Shown here piece by piece: positions 1 to 14,609 of a stretch of 64,000 nt of DNA. Both the position numbers and the translations under genes were made by a program. Origin of the DNA: Volvariella volvacea V23 (Eukaryota > Basidiomycota > Agaricomycetes > Agaricales > Pluteaceae); assembly GCA_000349905.1 (NCBI GenBank), contig KB722754.1:62001-126000 (forward strand), in the 5' to 3' direction. The notes beneath the pieces are model-generated. The model searched no databases. It was not told the DNA's origin and saw only the letters and a list, made by a program, of their open reading frames with translations. The first letter of the stretch is position 1; every line of letters begins with the position of its first letter.

Positions 1-1171
<1,171 letters not shown>

Positions 1172-4100
1172 AATGAAAGCAGATAGGAAAGCAAAGACTA
1201 GCTGTTACAAGAAGAGAGGATCCTTGAAGGAAAGAGAAAGAGATGAAATGGGAACTGGCTGGACTGGCCGGAAAATTTGCGTGTTTTATAGTCAAGCCCA
1301 CAAGATCATCCAGACACCAAAGCTGGGGCGTGTTGTCGACGGCTGGATCATTTCGTTACCTTGGGGTTGTCCCTGTTGCCAATTCCGGCCACATTTGCCA
1401 CCATGCCCTCCGACCCTCCATTCTTGGGGCCGTGCTTATTGCTGTTCTTACGCCACTGTTGGGGTGGTCGTCGTGCTAACGAACTGTACGATGGTGGACG
1501 GTTGCAGATGGTTACTAGGCATTCAGGCACTGTTGTGATGCGAAAGGGGATCAAGCCGTGTAGCAATCATCGAAACCGCTCAGCGCGATGGAAACGACCA
1601 AGTCTGGTTGGCGGTGAATTTGGCCCTGTTTGGGCCAATCCACGTGCTCCGAAAATAAGCTTTCCCCACCTCGAGGCGGACGTGGGTCAACAACCAATTA
1701 TCCCGCCGCCTGAAGCGACTATCATTGGACGAGTAAATTGATCTTTGAAAATCCGCTGCGATTGTGGCGGGCTAGTTCCGGTTTTTTTCTATATCCTCCC
1801 CACGAAATTTTGGGGTTCACACCTTAGGTCTTTGCTGACACCCTTACTATCGACAGGGAGCCCATTTTGACCGCTTGGTGCCTTAGCACTAGCAAAATGC
1901 CCTCATATCCTCATGTACGTGGTGGAGACCATGATGTGGCTTAGGGCCCGGCCTAATGTCCCCTAGAGGCCCAGAAGTTCCGGGACTCAGTCGAAACTCA
2001 TGAGTTGTTCTTAATCCAGCACCATCGCATAGTGGGGTAGATTACAGAATAGCCATATCCTCGGCCGATGGAGCTGGCATCGCATGGGAAAAGAACGACG
2101 CTCAAGACCAACGGCTCGCGGTACAGACTGTCATTTATTTTCTGTTCAGGTGGGTAAATCATATATCTCATCTTTTCGCTACGTGCATACTTCAAATCAG
2201 TCCTCATCTCCACATCACCAAGACCATGATTAATCATAGGACCTCCTGTTCGAACTAACTGCCGTACTTGTGAATCCGGATCATATTCGTGGTCTGGGTG
2301 CCTTCGGAGAAATCTTCGTAGATCAAGAACGCTCCTAGGTATGTACAGCATGCACCCGAAACCTCACGAATCTCCGTCCCACTGGTCCGCGCAGTACGTA
2401 CGCCCCACTAACAAGCCCTATAGAGCTATTCCTTTCTCAAGCGTACTTGCCAGGCTATCTCTCGGCTAGTCCCGAGCGTAATGGGTCTAGCACGGATCAA
2501 GGCAAACCCTGGCTCATCTCTAGCTCGTGGCCATTGGACGATGGCCCATAAGCGTCAAATACTCTCAGATTGCTAGACATGCTAATGTCTTGATACAAAA
2601 CCTGTCTCGCCCCAGACTTTCATCTTTGAGATATTCCAGACCTTATTGAACCGCACTAATACAAAATTACTCAGATATTGAACGGAGACGAACTGCCGTT
2701 CTTGGGGTGCTCAAGAACCACCCCACACTTGGAAATGCATTTGAAGTACCAATGGAGAATGATGCTGTCGTCCTTTCGGTCGAATTTCAGGGTCAACGTG
2801 TAGAAGGTTCTGTGAGATCCTTACGGAAGGCTCCCAGTCAGGACCCAACACCCAAGACTTGTGACAGTCGAGATTGTTGGTGGAATTTTAGTGGAATTTA
2901 CTTGACCGACATCGAATTCGAGCTGTCTCCGAGGCCTCAAAAATCTTTCTCTCTGTATGGTCATTTTTGTCTGCTTCTGGCTCTTTGCTCTTACTCTTCT
3001 GGGTGGTACACGGGTCATGCGCCGAGGCACGCAATTATGTGGGAGAAGTTAACTGCATGGTGTAATTCCTGTGGGTATTCGGACGGAAGTGGATTCTCAA
3101 CAGTACTGACCCGATGTGTTCTGCTGTCTCGTTCTCTACTGGCAGTGGTGCCCTAGAACCTACTGTAGGTTCTCATCACCGGAACACTCGGGACGGTCCA
3201 CCCCAACCACCCTTTCCTGTTACACTTCCTTCACAATCTCTCGTCGGTGATTTTTCTTTCCAAGGCGGCATTGTCACGGCAGCTGGCCCTTATCTCGCTA
3301 GATCTAAGTTCTTGGGACTCCTGCAGCCGTTCCTCTGACAGGCCAGGAGTTTCTTGTCGACCTTCGGTTGCGGTACTTTCCAAGTGCGAAAGGATGACTT
3401 CATTCCTGAGTTGGGTACCTTCTTTTTTCTGTTGCTACACGGGAACCTCTCGCACCGGTGTTACGATTTCCAGGACTGTCAAACAGACAGAGAACTTCTC
3501 TGCATTCCCTCTCCCGGTCCTCTTTTCCTTCGTGTCTCTTATCGGCCGCCTCTGTCAACTCTTACCGCCATGGCAGTTGCCGTCGCAAAGGATCCCTGCT
3601 CCAAGGAAGCGACCGCCCGTTATCGTTATCCCCGCCCTAACAGACTCGCCTACCCGCTTCTACACGGAGCACATGAAACATAGAGTCCGCCCTCTCATTC
3701 CATATCTTGTTCCCTCGTCTCGCTTCTTGTCTCGGGATGTACGGTCCGACACCCACCGAACCCAGCTTCGCAAAACGTGAGCTGTGATCACAGTGGTCCA
3801 AGGGTATGACACGGGTTATGAAATGCCTTGACACTTCCATTAATCAATACAATCCCTGTCAGCCGTATCCCTCGAGGGTCACGATCACCTTCGCACCAGA
3901 TAATTCCTCCCGTACCGGGGTAAGCACTGGGTGCTGCTACCCTTCACCATCTCATACATCGACCTGACGGATTTGCATTCAAGTCTGTGCTTCGTGGGCG
4001 TTTCATACACGCCACACCGTTACTACCACCGCCATCACGATGGTTCGCACCTACCCAAGCTGGAAATCGCCAAAATTTTGAAACCCCGATGTGTTCCAGA

Positions 4101-7100
4101 GACTGGACAGGTCCTATCGATGAGCGGCGTTGTGTTCAGGTGTTCAAGTACTTGGCAGACGAGCGGCGTTCTGCAGCCCTCAGCATACCGATTCGGGGCG
4201 GTCACCCGTCCTGAGATCACCTCCCAAATCATGAAAGATGTCAAAACATTTTCTTTCTCGAAGGAATTCAATTCGCCCATTTACCTTATTTTGTAGATGA
4301 CCTCATGCCACGATGCGATGCGCAAGCCCCGACGTCGGCTAAACTCAATTATACGATTTTCAGCAATCGAAGATAGTCCATAATTGAACACCAACAATCT
4401 TGGGCCTTGGCCTCCCGTCCGGATTTTGCCTTCTCGCTTGGACGCAACGTGCATACACCCGTGTGATTTACAGCTGCCGCTCTGTATGATGCCATTGATG
4501 AGGTTCGGCAAATCGCTGCTGTGACATAGACTCTGCCTTATGATGAAACCCGAGTTCATATGCTAATGCACCACTTTGCATCAACTTCTCTTCCTCGAAT
4601 AACACTAATTGTTTACTGGGGAACGCTCAGGTGGGGAGGCATAGTATCCCTGCCCTTCCCCGCTTCCTTTCAACACTGCATGTATTTCTGCTCTCTAGCG
4701 ACTGTATTCGCCCTCCCCATTGATATCGTTTCCCCACCCCAACCCGGCTCCCGGGGCAAAACGTTTCATCTACTACCCCAGAAATTTGCATCCAGTTCAC
4801 TTGCTCGTTACCGAGGGTTACCACTAAGAAATGTATTCATCGGAACCCATCAACCCATATGCAGTGTCTCCCTTCCACTTTAACTCCTCTCATTTTTCCT
4901 TTGACCTCCGGTTGTCATCCTTAAATCGATTAGCGAGTATATCAACCACGAACTGCAGTAAGCGACAAATTGACTGTCCAAAAATATAGAAAACCCCTGT
5001 TAGGGCCCATACCCCCATCAGTACATTCCAAGAATGACATGATTCAAATATCCTTCCCTACACCGCCGTTCTGAGGATATCGGCCTCAATGTCAAGGCCC
5101 CATTCCTCATCTGCATCATTTGTTGGATATTGAACGTTCAGCGGGCCGCTGGTATCGCCCTCACCCTCTTCGACTGAACATTCTGCTTCTGGTACCTACT
5201 TCCTTATGGCGAAATCGCATCATCGGACCGGTCTTAGCTCGTAAGATGTTGATATTGGTGCATATGTTATGTCTCGTCTAAGACTAAGCACGTACATATG
5301 GTCAATACAATTAACGGCGCTCGCTGCGTGACAGCGGTGTACGTAGGCCGGAGCCTTGGGTTACCGGCAGGTTGGAGGCGCGCAAGCGGCGCATAGATAA
5401 TTCTGTCAGCCTTAAGTTGATACTGCATATGTACATGGACGGTACCACTTCTATGGTTGTGGTCAAGCGTTCTACCAATTAGCACATATCAATCACCTAA
5501 ATGGATGTGTTTTAGTCAGGAACGATTTGTGAACACAGAACACTCTTCATTCAGTTCTATCGGCGGTGGTGTTTTTTCGTGGAATACATGTCTTGTGCGG
5601 CGTTCGCCACATTGAGGTGAGTCCTCACGTTTCCCGTCACCTAGCTGCTTCCATGTACGACATTCAATTGACTGAATGGGAGTCTTGGGAATATTTATAT
5701 TGTGGGGTTTGACTGACATACGAATGATTTCGGATTTAGCCCCATATGTTTTATACCAGAAACGCGCGAAATCTGGCCTACTTACAACACTCAACCTCAA
5801 TAAAGATACATGCGGCCTCGAATGCGGGTGGCTAGGCAGCTCTAGCACTAATTGTGCTTTACGATGCCGCTTAGGTATGTTATGCATCACTAACGATAAG
5901 GTACGTAACTTGAGGCAAAAATAGGATGCTTAAACTATCTTGGCTCTCCTTCGTCGAGGGTGTCAATGAATTGGTGGGTGGCTACTGTTACTCCTAAGCC
6001 CCAGTCATGAAGGTAATATTTTTGGGCTAAGTCAGGTTCAGTAAGGGCGGGCGAATTTTGTGGCCGACGGCCCGGAGAGTTTGTGGCTCCCATAACAATG
6101 ACCAAAGTCGGACTGGTTGCATTTGCCACAGAAAGGGGCGAAGGACGGTACACAGCTCCGTTCTCAACTGCTTCTCCTTCTTTACCGTGCCAGTCGGACA
6201 ATTCCTGGATTTGTACTAGAATGTGGAAGCCCGTGCCAGAGCGTTGTCAGTATTTTTGAATGTGGAACAAAGGTGTGCCAGCGTGAGGCAGACAAACCCC
6301 GCTGCCCTCTGGCGTTCTTCAATTCATTGCATCTGAATAGCGGTATGATCGTCACCCGTCAAAAATAGTTCCGGAGTTGAGTGGGAGATACGGAGATTTG
6401 GATTAGCAGAAGGTTCTGATGATGATAAGTGGACATGCAGAAGCATTATGCTATCCATCTCCCGGGCCACTGACAATTTTGGGCAGGACAACCTCTATGG
6501 CCGATACTTCGCTGTCATTCGTGACAAATCGGAGTGCTTGTGTAGCATTGCAAACAAGACAGTTGCACCTCCTACCAGTAACTGGACGATAATTGCACAT
6601 AATTTAGGGACCCGCTGCCCCCAATCAGCGTGGATCACGATAGGTGTCTCCGGTGTTTTTATCATCTACCTTTAATCGCCGTTCATCTCCATGCTCTCAA
6701 TACTCTAGTAGATTGCAATCTAGAGTTGAAGGGACTCATCGTTAGACTCTGAGCGCCACTTTGTCACAAGAGACGTGAGTTAGTCATACCGACTGAGCAT
6801 TGAGTTGGTTCCTTCATGATTTCCTTCTATGGAGTCGTTGATGCTAACTGCAATTCGGTTGATCTTTCGGCACACTCGGGCGTAGATTGGACACGACCTG
6901 TTCTACCGACCGACTGCAAGCACGAAAAAAATCACTCATTTGAAGTATCAACAAGCAATTGGAAATCCGAATGTAAAAAATTATCGGTCTAATTGAAACT
7001 ACGGATGCCGGTGTCAATAATACCTGTTTAGAAAGTTGAAAGTTAGCTCTAAAAATTCTGCATATGCTGCGTGCATTTCTTGTTCACCGACGCCTAAGAA

Positions 7101-10100
7101 ATTTGATCCAAAAAAGTCGATATAAATTTCAACTATCAAAGCCCATGAATGTGACAATATGTGACGAACGTGCAATTACAAATGACAATTATTCTAGGTT
7201 TTCGTAAGGGAAAACTCCTTGTATGCCGCATTACGCATTCAGGAGAGTCGTGGGGGATCGCCGTTTGAAAAACAAAGGTTCCGCTCCCACTCATGGCCTG
7301 GTATCATCAATGACACTCTCGCCTCGAGGCCCTTATCCGCAGGGTAAAAGTTTTGGTACGTACACACTGGACGGTTCCTTCACATGGAATGAAGTATAAA
7401 GCACTATAGCTGCATTGTAAATCGACTGCAGGCACTCGGCTTTGAAATGTTACAGTCGCTGCGCGATGACGAACTCATAAGTTGGGAAAAAGAGCTTTCA
7501 CCAATCAACTGTTTGAACTCAAGCTCAAAGATCGAAGCGCTTCCACGGTCATAAGCGAGGTCGAAGGAGGCTTTAACGGAGAAAGGGTTAGGGCGGGACC
7601 AATAACAAGCTATCGGCACGCCGACGAGGCAATCCAAAGTATTACGATTCCGAAGCCTAATAATTATCATCGGGGATCAAAAAAATTCCCAGCCTCCTGG
7701 GGCATGGCCAAGTGACCACTGCCCAAGAGCGTTCGTGACCTTGACCAATTGCTGACGGGCACAATCCGTAACAAGCTCACGCCTTGTTCTATTATTGTGA
7801 GTCTTCGGCACTGCCTTGATGATTTCATCCCTCGCCGAGCCTCTTGTTTTACAGACGCTACGTTGATGACTCTAATGTTCCTTCATCACAAGGGCGTGTT
7901 ACAAAGGAGGAAAACAGCACTTACCTATGCTAGGCGTGGTTAACGTGCTCTCTTCATCATGCTGAACGCCACAACGTGCCTTTTTCTCGGTTCCTAGCCC
8001 AGAACCTGGACCTCGATGCCTCAAAGATTCAAATCTAACAGTAAGCATTATCCTTTCACTCACAAGTTTGGTACTTCACTTGCTTAATTTTGATATAAGC
8101 GTTCACCAAATGAATGGCCACCTGTATGGATGCCTGCGAGAAACTACTTTTCAGCACGGTTTACACGCATTTGATGTCTGGTTCATATCAGGATGTTCTA
8201 TGTCAACGCCGGGCCCGTAACTTGGCTCTCCGGGTTCTTGTCAATTGATGCACATCCCGCATACAGCGATATGAATTCTCGCGATGCCTCGGTGGTCAAG
8301 AAAGACAAAGGCAAGGTAATATCCGAACTAAAATTGCTTGTAAGTTGACTTTTCGAATGGACTTCACTTTAATGGTCTAGTCAATGGCTGTCCACGGCGT
8401 ACTGGGCAATGTTGTGGGTCGATTCGAAAGACTAGCCCATAGTAATCGGAAGGCTGACTGAGCTGGTTACCGCGTCATTGTTCAGCAAATTCCTTGGTGT
8501 GCCTTGGTGTGTGCACACAGGCTACCCAGTGCTGTCCACATAGATAGTCAAGTCAGATGCAATGCTAACCTCACTAATCTTTTTCAGGCGTGTCGCTACC
8601 GAGAGGCCCGGGCGCTATGTTTCGTCCAGCATCGATGGTATCATCTGGTGTGCATAAGCAGCGCCCGAGGATATCGCTTGAAAGCTAAGCACGGTATGTA
8701 ATATCCTCACACTCCAGACTCCAACTCATTCGATGACTAACCCCTTGTCCACAAAAACCATATCTCCCCCACCCTTAAATTCAAACTTCGGTAATCACGA
8801 TTGACATGCACAGCACGGGTCAACTGACAGAAGTATCGAGCGATTGTCGTGCGTCATTCTGATCATTCCATTCCATCCATTTTAGATAACAAAAGTCTAG
8901 CCTTGAACTCCTATGGACATTCCATACCCATGCCTCAGGCTTAGCAAAACCCAAATGCAGGTCCTGAGTCTTGTGGTGCCATAAAGTCTTGATCTGCAAA
9001 TTTTCTTCTGGAGCTATACCTTTTTGTCACACTTCGTGCGACAAGACGCGTACCACTAATTCAATCCCATTTTGGATTGGCCCGTGGAGTTCGGGCCAAA
9101 CACGAAAACACCTACCAGTGCTCGGGGGAAGCGAGAAAAAGGAGTGCAAGTGAAAACGCACATAGTTGCATCATACCCAAGCAAGCGTCGCTAGGATACT
9201 GTTTGCTCTACTGCTATTCATAGTATTCTTTACCTGGTAAGTATAATAAGGCATCGGTCAGGGATGGCTGTGACAATGAAGCGATGTTGACCAAGCGTTA
9301 GTCCTTAGTTGGGAACAAGTACGCTAATCTCCAGCAATCGCCGATGAGCTGCAGCTCCACATGCACATACTCAAGTAGGTATTATATTCCTCTGATCCTG
9401 AGATCTTCTCGCGCTGGTTCGGCATTGCTAAATCTTGCTTTAATTATGGGTTCTGGAGTGGGAACATAACGCTGTAACGCACTTGCATGGGCGGAGGATC
9501 GCGTACTATAGACGCCCGACCGAAATAGCCACGAGACGAACATGGTATGGGCGTGCCGCTCATACGGCTTCACTATGGCCGCCGCGGTATCACGAAACAA
9601 GCTCAGTGCTTCTTCAGTTGACATACAGATGTGTAATATTAATTTGAATTTTTCTCTATGTGCTATTGCCTCCGACAGGCGTCGCTCCCTCGCCAAGCCG
9701 CATTGCCTCGGGTCTTTGAGATAACACTCCAAGCTTCCAAACCTTCCAAGCACCGCTCTGGGCTATTTCTTTTTTGCACCCTCGTATGGGCATGACCAAA
9801 TCACAGCCCCAAAGAAGCAACAGACTTTCCTAAAGCGACGAACGTGGCTATTGGTGCACTGATCTCGTCGGTCATTAAAAATACCCGGAGAGTCAACGAG
9901 GTGAGCAGAGGCTGGTGCTCCGTGTCCTCACTTATCGGCGCAACTTTGCATGAGCATTTTCTGTGTTGCCGTTGAACATAGGTATAAGCACCGTCTGCAA
10001 TACTTGACCTCATGCCTGCGGCTTGTTCGCTTGATCGCAGTTGCGTGTGGTGATGTCCATTATGTTTATAGTACCTGAGTCCGAGCTGAAAGGACTCTAA

Positions 10101-10936
10101 GCTAACGAGAGAGAACACATGAGCAATATCGGCACCGGCACATCGACAATATGGGGTGCCACTGCACTATACAATGTTACCAGGAACAACACGAGCGAAG
10201 CACGGCAGGCTGGCAGGAGCCATCAAAATTCAAGGTGGCAATAGCGTTCTCATTCATAGAGATGACTAGCCGAGGTGCAACGAGGTGTCTTTGGCGTGCC
10301 AGTACTTAGTACCCAGCAAGCATCATCATCATTACCGGCTCGGACTCGGACTCGGATAAACGATGAATGGAGGGGACGGGGTGTCTTTGTGAACTGTATC
10401 ACCGGGGCACAGGCATCGTGCACCACACACATACGGGGCATTGATAGCAGAATGCTCTCACTGGGGCACCCTCATGGCTCTTGCCGCAGCCATCGATGTC
10501 ATACCGTGTTATGATACAGGGAGACCTGAGTCATCGCCAGAGCACTGAAGAGCGTTAACCCCGGCCACGAGCTCGAGCCTTCGACAGGGGTCCTTCCTGC
10601 ATTGGCTGGCTGACTGTGCTCCTCCATTACAGGCTGAACCACACTTGCAGCTGAGGCTTGATGCCATGATGGATGGATGGCCACGGCCGGGTGCTGCGCA
10701 CCACGACGCGATCGATAGCTGAGCGCGTCATGGTGCTCAAGTCTCCATTCTTGCGAATCTTAATGGGCTTGAGATACTCTATACCCTTGTACCCCAGTTT
10801 GCTTATCAAAGTTCGCCGGGCCCTGATCACTGGCATCTGTCGTTGAAACATATCTGTTGACCGTTTAGTACTCTGTACTGTACCACTCGCCACCCCGACT
10901 CGGGAGCGATCGTGACGGCATGAGGGAGCACGATAG

Positions 10937-10972
10937 CATATCGCGTATCGCGTATCGTGTATCGTGTACCAC
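10937..10972. repeat. short tandem repeat of an ATCGCGT/ATCGTGT unit
   Basis: Around five imperfect copies of a 7-8 nt unit (TATCGCG / TATCGTG) in direct tandem inside non-coding DNA. A simple microsatellite-like tract. Confidence 0.6.
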
Positions 10973-11183
10973 GCATCACATATCATGATATGCAGCGCAA
11001 CCGTCACAGTGACGCCACGCAGCAAAGGTTATCGCCTCCCGTCGACCCGGATGTCAGTGGCCACGCCCACCACGACCCCACAAGTAAACTTTCATTTTCT
11101 CCCACTTGACTGAACCCCGGTGGCGACCTCCCTTGGTCTTTCCTGTGCTCGTGCTCGTGCCACCAGCGATCGCAGGCGCACGT

Positions 11184-11203
11184 GTCCGAGTCCGAGTCCG
11201 AGT
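11184..11203. repeat. GTCCGA hexamer microsatellite
   Basis: Three direct copies of GTCCGA in non-coding DNA; the related GGACTC unit also occurs near 10340-10357. Simple repeat only. Confidence 0.5.
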
Positions 11204-11786
11204 GGGAAATCCCAAGTGCCAGCCTCCAATAGAAAATGCCCTGATGAAGAGTGGCTTTGATGCCGGCAGCTAGAATTGGGGATACTGGGGGTTTCGAACC
11301 TTCAGAGAGGCTCGCGAGAGGAAGAGAAGACGACGACGTACACGCGCGTGTGTGTGGGAGCGAGTGCCAGTGCGAGTCGACTGCGTAGTATTCAATGGCA
11401 CCATTCGACGCTCAACCCCGGCGAAAACCTTGTTGGTATAGAGTTTAACCACCCAGTGGAGTGCAACAAGGCGTGTGCGGGGGTGGGTGGGTTGTCAAAG
11501 TCAAAGTCGCGGGTGATTTACCTTGGGTTCTTTGGCCATCTGACCTCAGTGCCAGTGGACCCTCATTCACTGGCAAGCTTCTGCCTTGACACGCAATCCT
11601 CCAATACACTTTACACGCATTAGCAGAGGTGCCAGAAACATTGTCCCCTCGGTTCCTTCCATTCCATCAACCTAAATCCCGACATCGGAAACTCAAATCC
11701 ACCTCAATCCTTCAAACATCACTCCTCCATGCCACATAATCACATCCGATCAATTGGCAGTAACACAAATAACAAAAAAAAAAAAA

Positions 11787-11886
11787 NNNNNNNNNNNNNN
11801 NNNNNNNNNNNNNNNNNNNNNNNNNNNNNNNNNNNNNNNNNNNNNNNNNNNNNNNNNNNNNNNNNNNNNNNNNNNNNNNNNNNNNN
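11787..11886. other. assembly gap (100 N)
   Basis: Exactly 100 N, preceded by a poly-A run. A round number of N usually denotes a scaffold gap of unknown true size, so distances across this point are not reliable. Confidence 0.98.
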
Positions 11887-12758
11887 AAACAACATAATTG
11901 TCCATCTACCCATCCATTCAATTCATCCATTCATTCCACCTACTTTCCCCACACACGTCGAAGTTCGAGTCCCGAGTCGATTACATCAACTTCCACCGAC
12001 GCCCGAATCACAACTACGCCCGTGTGTCAGTTGTCAAAAGCCTCAGCAAACGCCAATCACCGTCCCATCCAGCCCTAAAAAGTAGGGAAAAAGTACCGAG
12101 AGAGTTAGCACATGAGTCCAATATACCAATATTGATGATCGAAAGCCGCCAGAGAAGGAGCAGCAAAAAAAAAATCAAGAAAAACAGGGAAGACTGAGAT
12201 GAAATGTCGATCGCAACCACGACCACTAACCACCAGAGCAACGATTACCACTCCATAAGAAAACCCTTCCACGAATATCGGTCGGCAAACGCATGACCAA
12301 ATTTAACCCAACGCATATAAGGATAACTCTTTTCTAAAAATGCAAAAAAGAAAGAAAGAAACGGAAAATGTGACTGTGAAAGGTTTAGACCCAAAAAACC
12401 CCTTCCGAGTTAATTAATTAACTCTTGTGATTTCGTTTTTTTTCCTGATCGGGGCTAAAGGACTTTTGGGCAAAGACCAAAAACAAGGATCCCAAAAATG
12501 ACCTAACCCCTCCCTCCCCCCAACGATTATACCGAAAGCCGAGACCGAAAGATGGGTAAGATAGAAGAATAGAACGAGTGGATAAAAAAAGAACAGGGCA
12601 GGGACGTAGAATTGGAGATGAAGATGGAAAATCAATGTGGTCATAGGACCCACGCAAGATTGCGGAAAGAGAAGGTTGGAGAGAAAAAGGAAATGAACAA
12701 GAATCGGTAGGGTGCCACAGAAGACGAGATGAGGGAGAACGAAAGAGACAGAACTTAC
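11887..12758. other. non-coding: downstream flank of the SDR gene
   Basis: No independent gene seen. The stretch must contain the last exon and 3' UTR of the SDR gene on the minus strand, which I could not fix (see that entry). AT-rich with purine runs. Confidence 0.4.
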
Positions 12759-14187
12759 ACCGTCCACGACGAGCAGCTCGCCACACACATATTGACTTGC
12801 ACGACTTGCGAGGAAGACGACCGGGCCTGCAAAGTCTTTCGGCTCGCCCCACCTGCCAGCCGGGATTCTTTCCGAAATCTGGCGCAATCTGACTGGATCT
12901 TGCAAGAGTTTCTCGTTCCTGTGACAAGGTGCGAGAGAAAAAAAGGGGGAGATGCAAAGGCAAAAGCAAAGGCCCGGTAAAGAGTGCGGTGTTAGCATGG
13001 AATGCAGATCAATAGAGACCGGATATGAAATTTGGGTGAGAGATAGGAGGGGATGAAAGATGACAAACAGATGACGAGGCTGGGGATGGGTGAAGAAAAA
13101 AGGGAAATACAAAGAGTAAAAATAAGAGCGTTGAGATAGGACAATCACAAAGGAAATGAGCTCGTGCAGGGAGGCGAGCGAGTTTAGGCGCCGCGGACTC
13201 TGAAAATGGACGCATGGATCGCCGACCGAGAGACGCCCTGCAGGTCGACCCGCGAGTCACAAGGACGATATTAAGTGGCACAGGCATGGTCGACTCCAGA
13301 AGTAGGAAGAGCACGTTGTCTTGGCTATGCGTGAGAGGAAAAGGAAAGGAGGAGGGGAGAAAGAGAGGACATAGGCTACTTACATGTCTGTTGCGATGTA
13401 TCCAGGGCAGATGCCGTTGACCTGCACGTTGTGTTGACTCCATTCGTTGCTGAGGGCCTTGGTCAGTTGGCCAAGGGCACCCTTTGCAGATGCGTAGGCG
13501 GGGACGGTAAGTCCGCCTTGGAACGTAAGGAGGGAACAGAAGTTGATGATCTTGCCGCGACGAAGGGGCACCATGTGTCTTCCTGCAGCCTGTGAGAGCA
13601 GCCATGCAGCCTTCAAGTTCACGTTGAGGACCTATAACGCCGGAGAAAGGGGATAGGAGGAAGGGGCGACATCACGTCATAGTGGAAGGGGGCAAGGGGA
13701 ACATGAGCAAAACGGGATGTAACACGTTAACAAGCGTTGTGCTCGAGACGCAAAGACGAAGCGCACATCGTCCCAATCAGACTCGGGGAAATCGACGCTC
13801 GGTGATCGCCGCTGGATGCCCGCGCAGTTGACGAGAACGTGGATCTGCCCACCCATTACGTCGAGGGCCCGCTGGAAGAGCCCCTTGACGGCCTGCAGAT
13901 CATCGAGGTCGCAGTGGACGACCTCTGCGGTTGCGCCGAGTGCACGGATGGCATTCGCGGTGTCGAGGTTCGGGGGCGAGTCGGGGGCGGGGGTGCGCTG
14001 GACGAGGCAGAGCGAGGCACCTGCCTGTGCGAGGGCGAGTGCGCAGGCAGCACCGATACCTGGATCGGGGTGAGCATGGCTGGCATAGATGGCGTCGCGA
14101 CAGACCTCTGGTTGCGCCGGTGATGAGGACGGTCTGTCCCCTGAGCGAGAAGAGGTCGAGCGCAGGCACGTCGGGCGAGGGATCCAT
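12759..14187 (-). CDS. short-chain dehydrogenase/reductase, KduD-like (gluconate-type)
   Basis: Classical SDR that probably oxidises or reduces a sugar acid or ketose with NAD(P). Exons 14187-14106, 14059-13767, 13631-13384 and 12918-12759 join in frame to 261 codons. Visible motifs: cofactor loop TGATRGIG near residue 25, NCAG in strand 4, catalytic Ser in [11 protein letters not shown], YxxxK in PAYASAKG, then [12 protein letters not shown] and [12 protein letters not shown]. The WDDVLNVNLK and [14 protein letters not shown] patterns are those of 2-dehydro-3-deoxy-D-gluconate 5-dehydrogenase (KduD) and related gluconate dehydrogenases. The protein should end shortly after VVDG with a GGWxxR-like tail; the terminal exon below 12759 is unresolved. 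One candidate acceptor gives a basic tail ending near 12418, but its purine-rich acceptor is poor. It is divergent from the polyol dehydrogenase at 14610. Substrate is inferred only. Confidence 0.88.
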
Positions 14188-14609
14188 GGCGGTCAGGCGA
14201 GGAGCGTGGTGGCTGAAATACTGCGTGCGCGAGGAGGTAATGAGTTACCCCGCATCGGCCAGCGGAGCGGCGTTCCGACATTCTTGCGAAATGCGAAATT
14301 ATTGTTGCAGCGAAAGGGCATATTTTGGCAGAGTGACAGAGGCGGCTCGCTGGTGTTTTCCAAGAAGCATGGAAAAAAAGTCGTGGGAAAATCTGGGCCC
14401 AAATCGGGCACGCGAGATCGCATCCCGATGCGTGACACGATCGGGCAACTGAATCTGGTCACGTACCTTTCCGGGAAATCGGACCGCTAAGGCAAGATCT
14501 CCTGTTCAGGCTGTTCTACCAGTCCTCCTCACACGAAACAGCAATCCTCGCATTTAAAAGCCGCCAGTCCCAGCTCTCTCTCCACCACCTCCCCGCTCCA
14601 CCCAGCCCA
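14188..14609. promoter_or_regulatory. shared divergent promoter region, SDR / polyol dehydrogenase
   Basis: 422 nt between two oppositely oriented start codons, without other coding signal. It must contain the 5' UTRs and promoters of both genes, suggesting co-regulation. No individual factor site is claimed. Confidence 0.6.

Larger units (their letters stand above)
1172..11786. other. gene-poor interval, nothing recognisable
   Basis: More than 10 kb in which I find no recognisable protein domain, tRNA or rRNA on either strand. Open frames exist up to about 150 codons, but none shows a known motif, spliceable continuation or biased composition, and they overlap in several frames as expected by chance. 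The first few hundred bases probably hold the promoter and perhaps a 5' exon of the malic enzyme gene. The DNA could include old, heavily mutated transposons that I cannot recognise by eye. Confidence 0.5.

Noticed and set aside
1998..2351. Minus-strand open frame of 117 codons in the left gene-poor tract
   Set aside because: No recognisable motif, no supporting splice partner, and similar frames occur on both strands nearby.
8655..8700. Short stretch resembling part of a 5S rRNA (AAGCTAAGC)
   Set aside because: The similarity is limited to about 12 bases; the flanking stems and control region of 5S rRNA are missing.
11278..11300. GGTTTCGAACC resembling a tRNA T-arm
   Set aside because: No acceptor stem, anticodon arm or matching A-box at the right distance on either strand.
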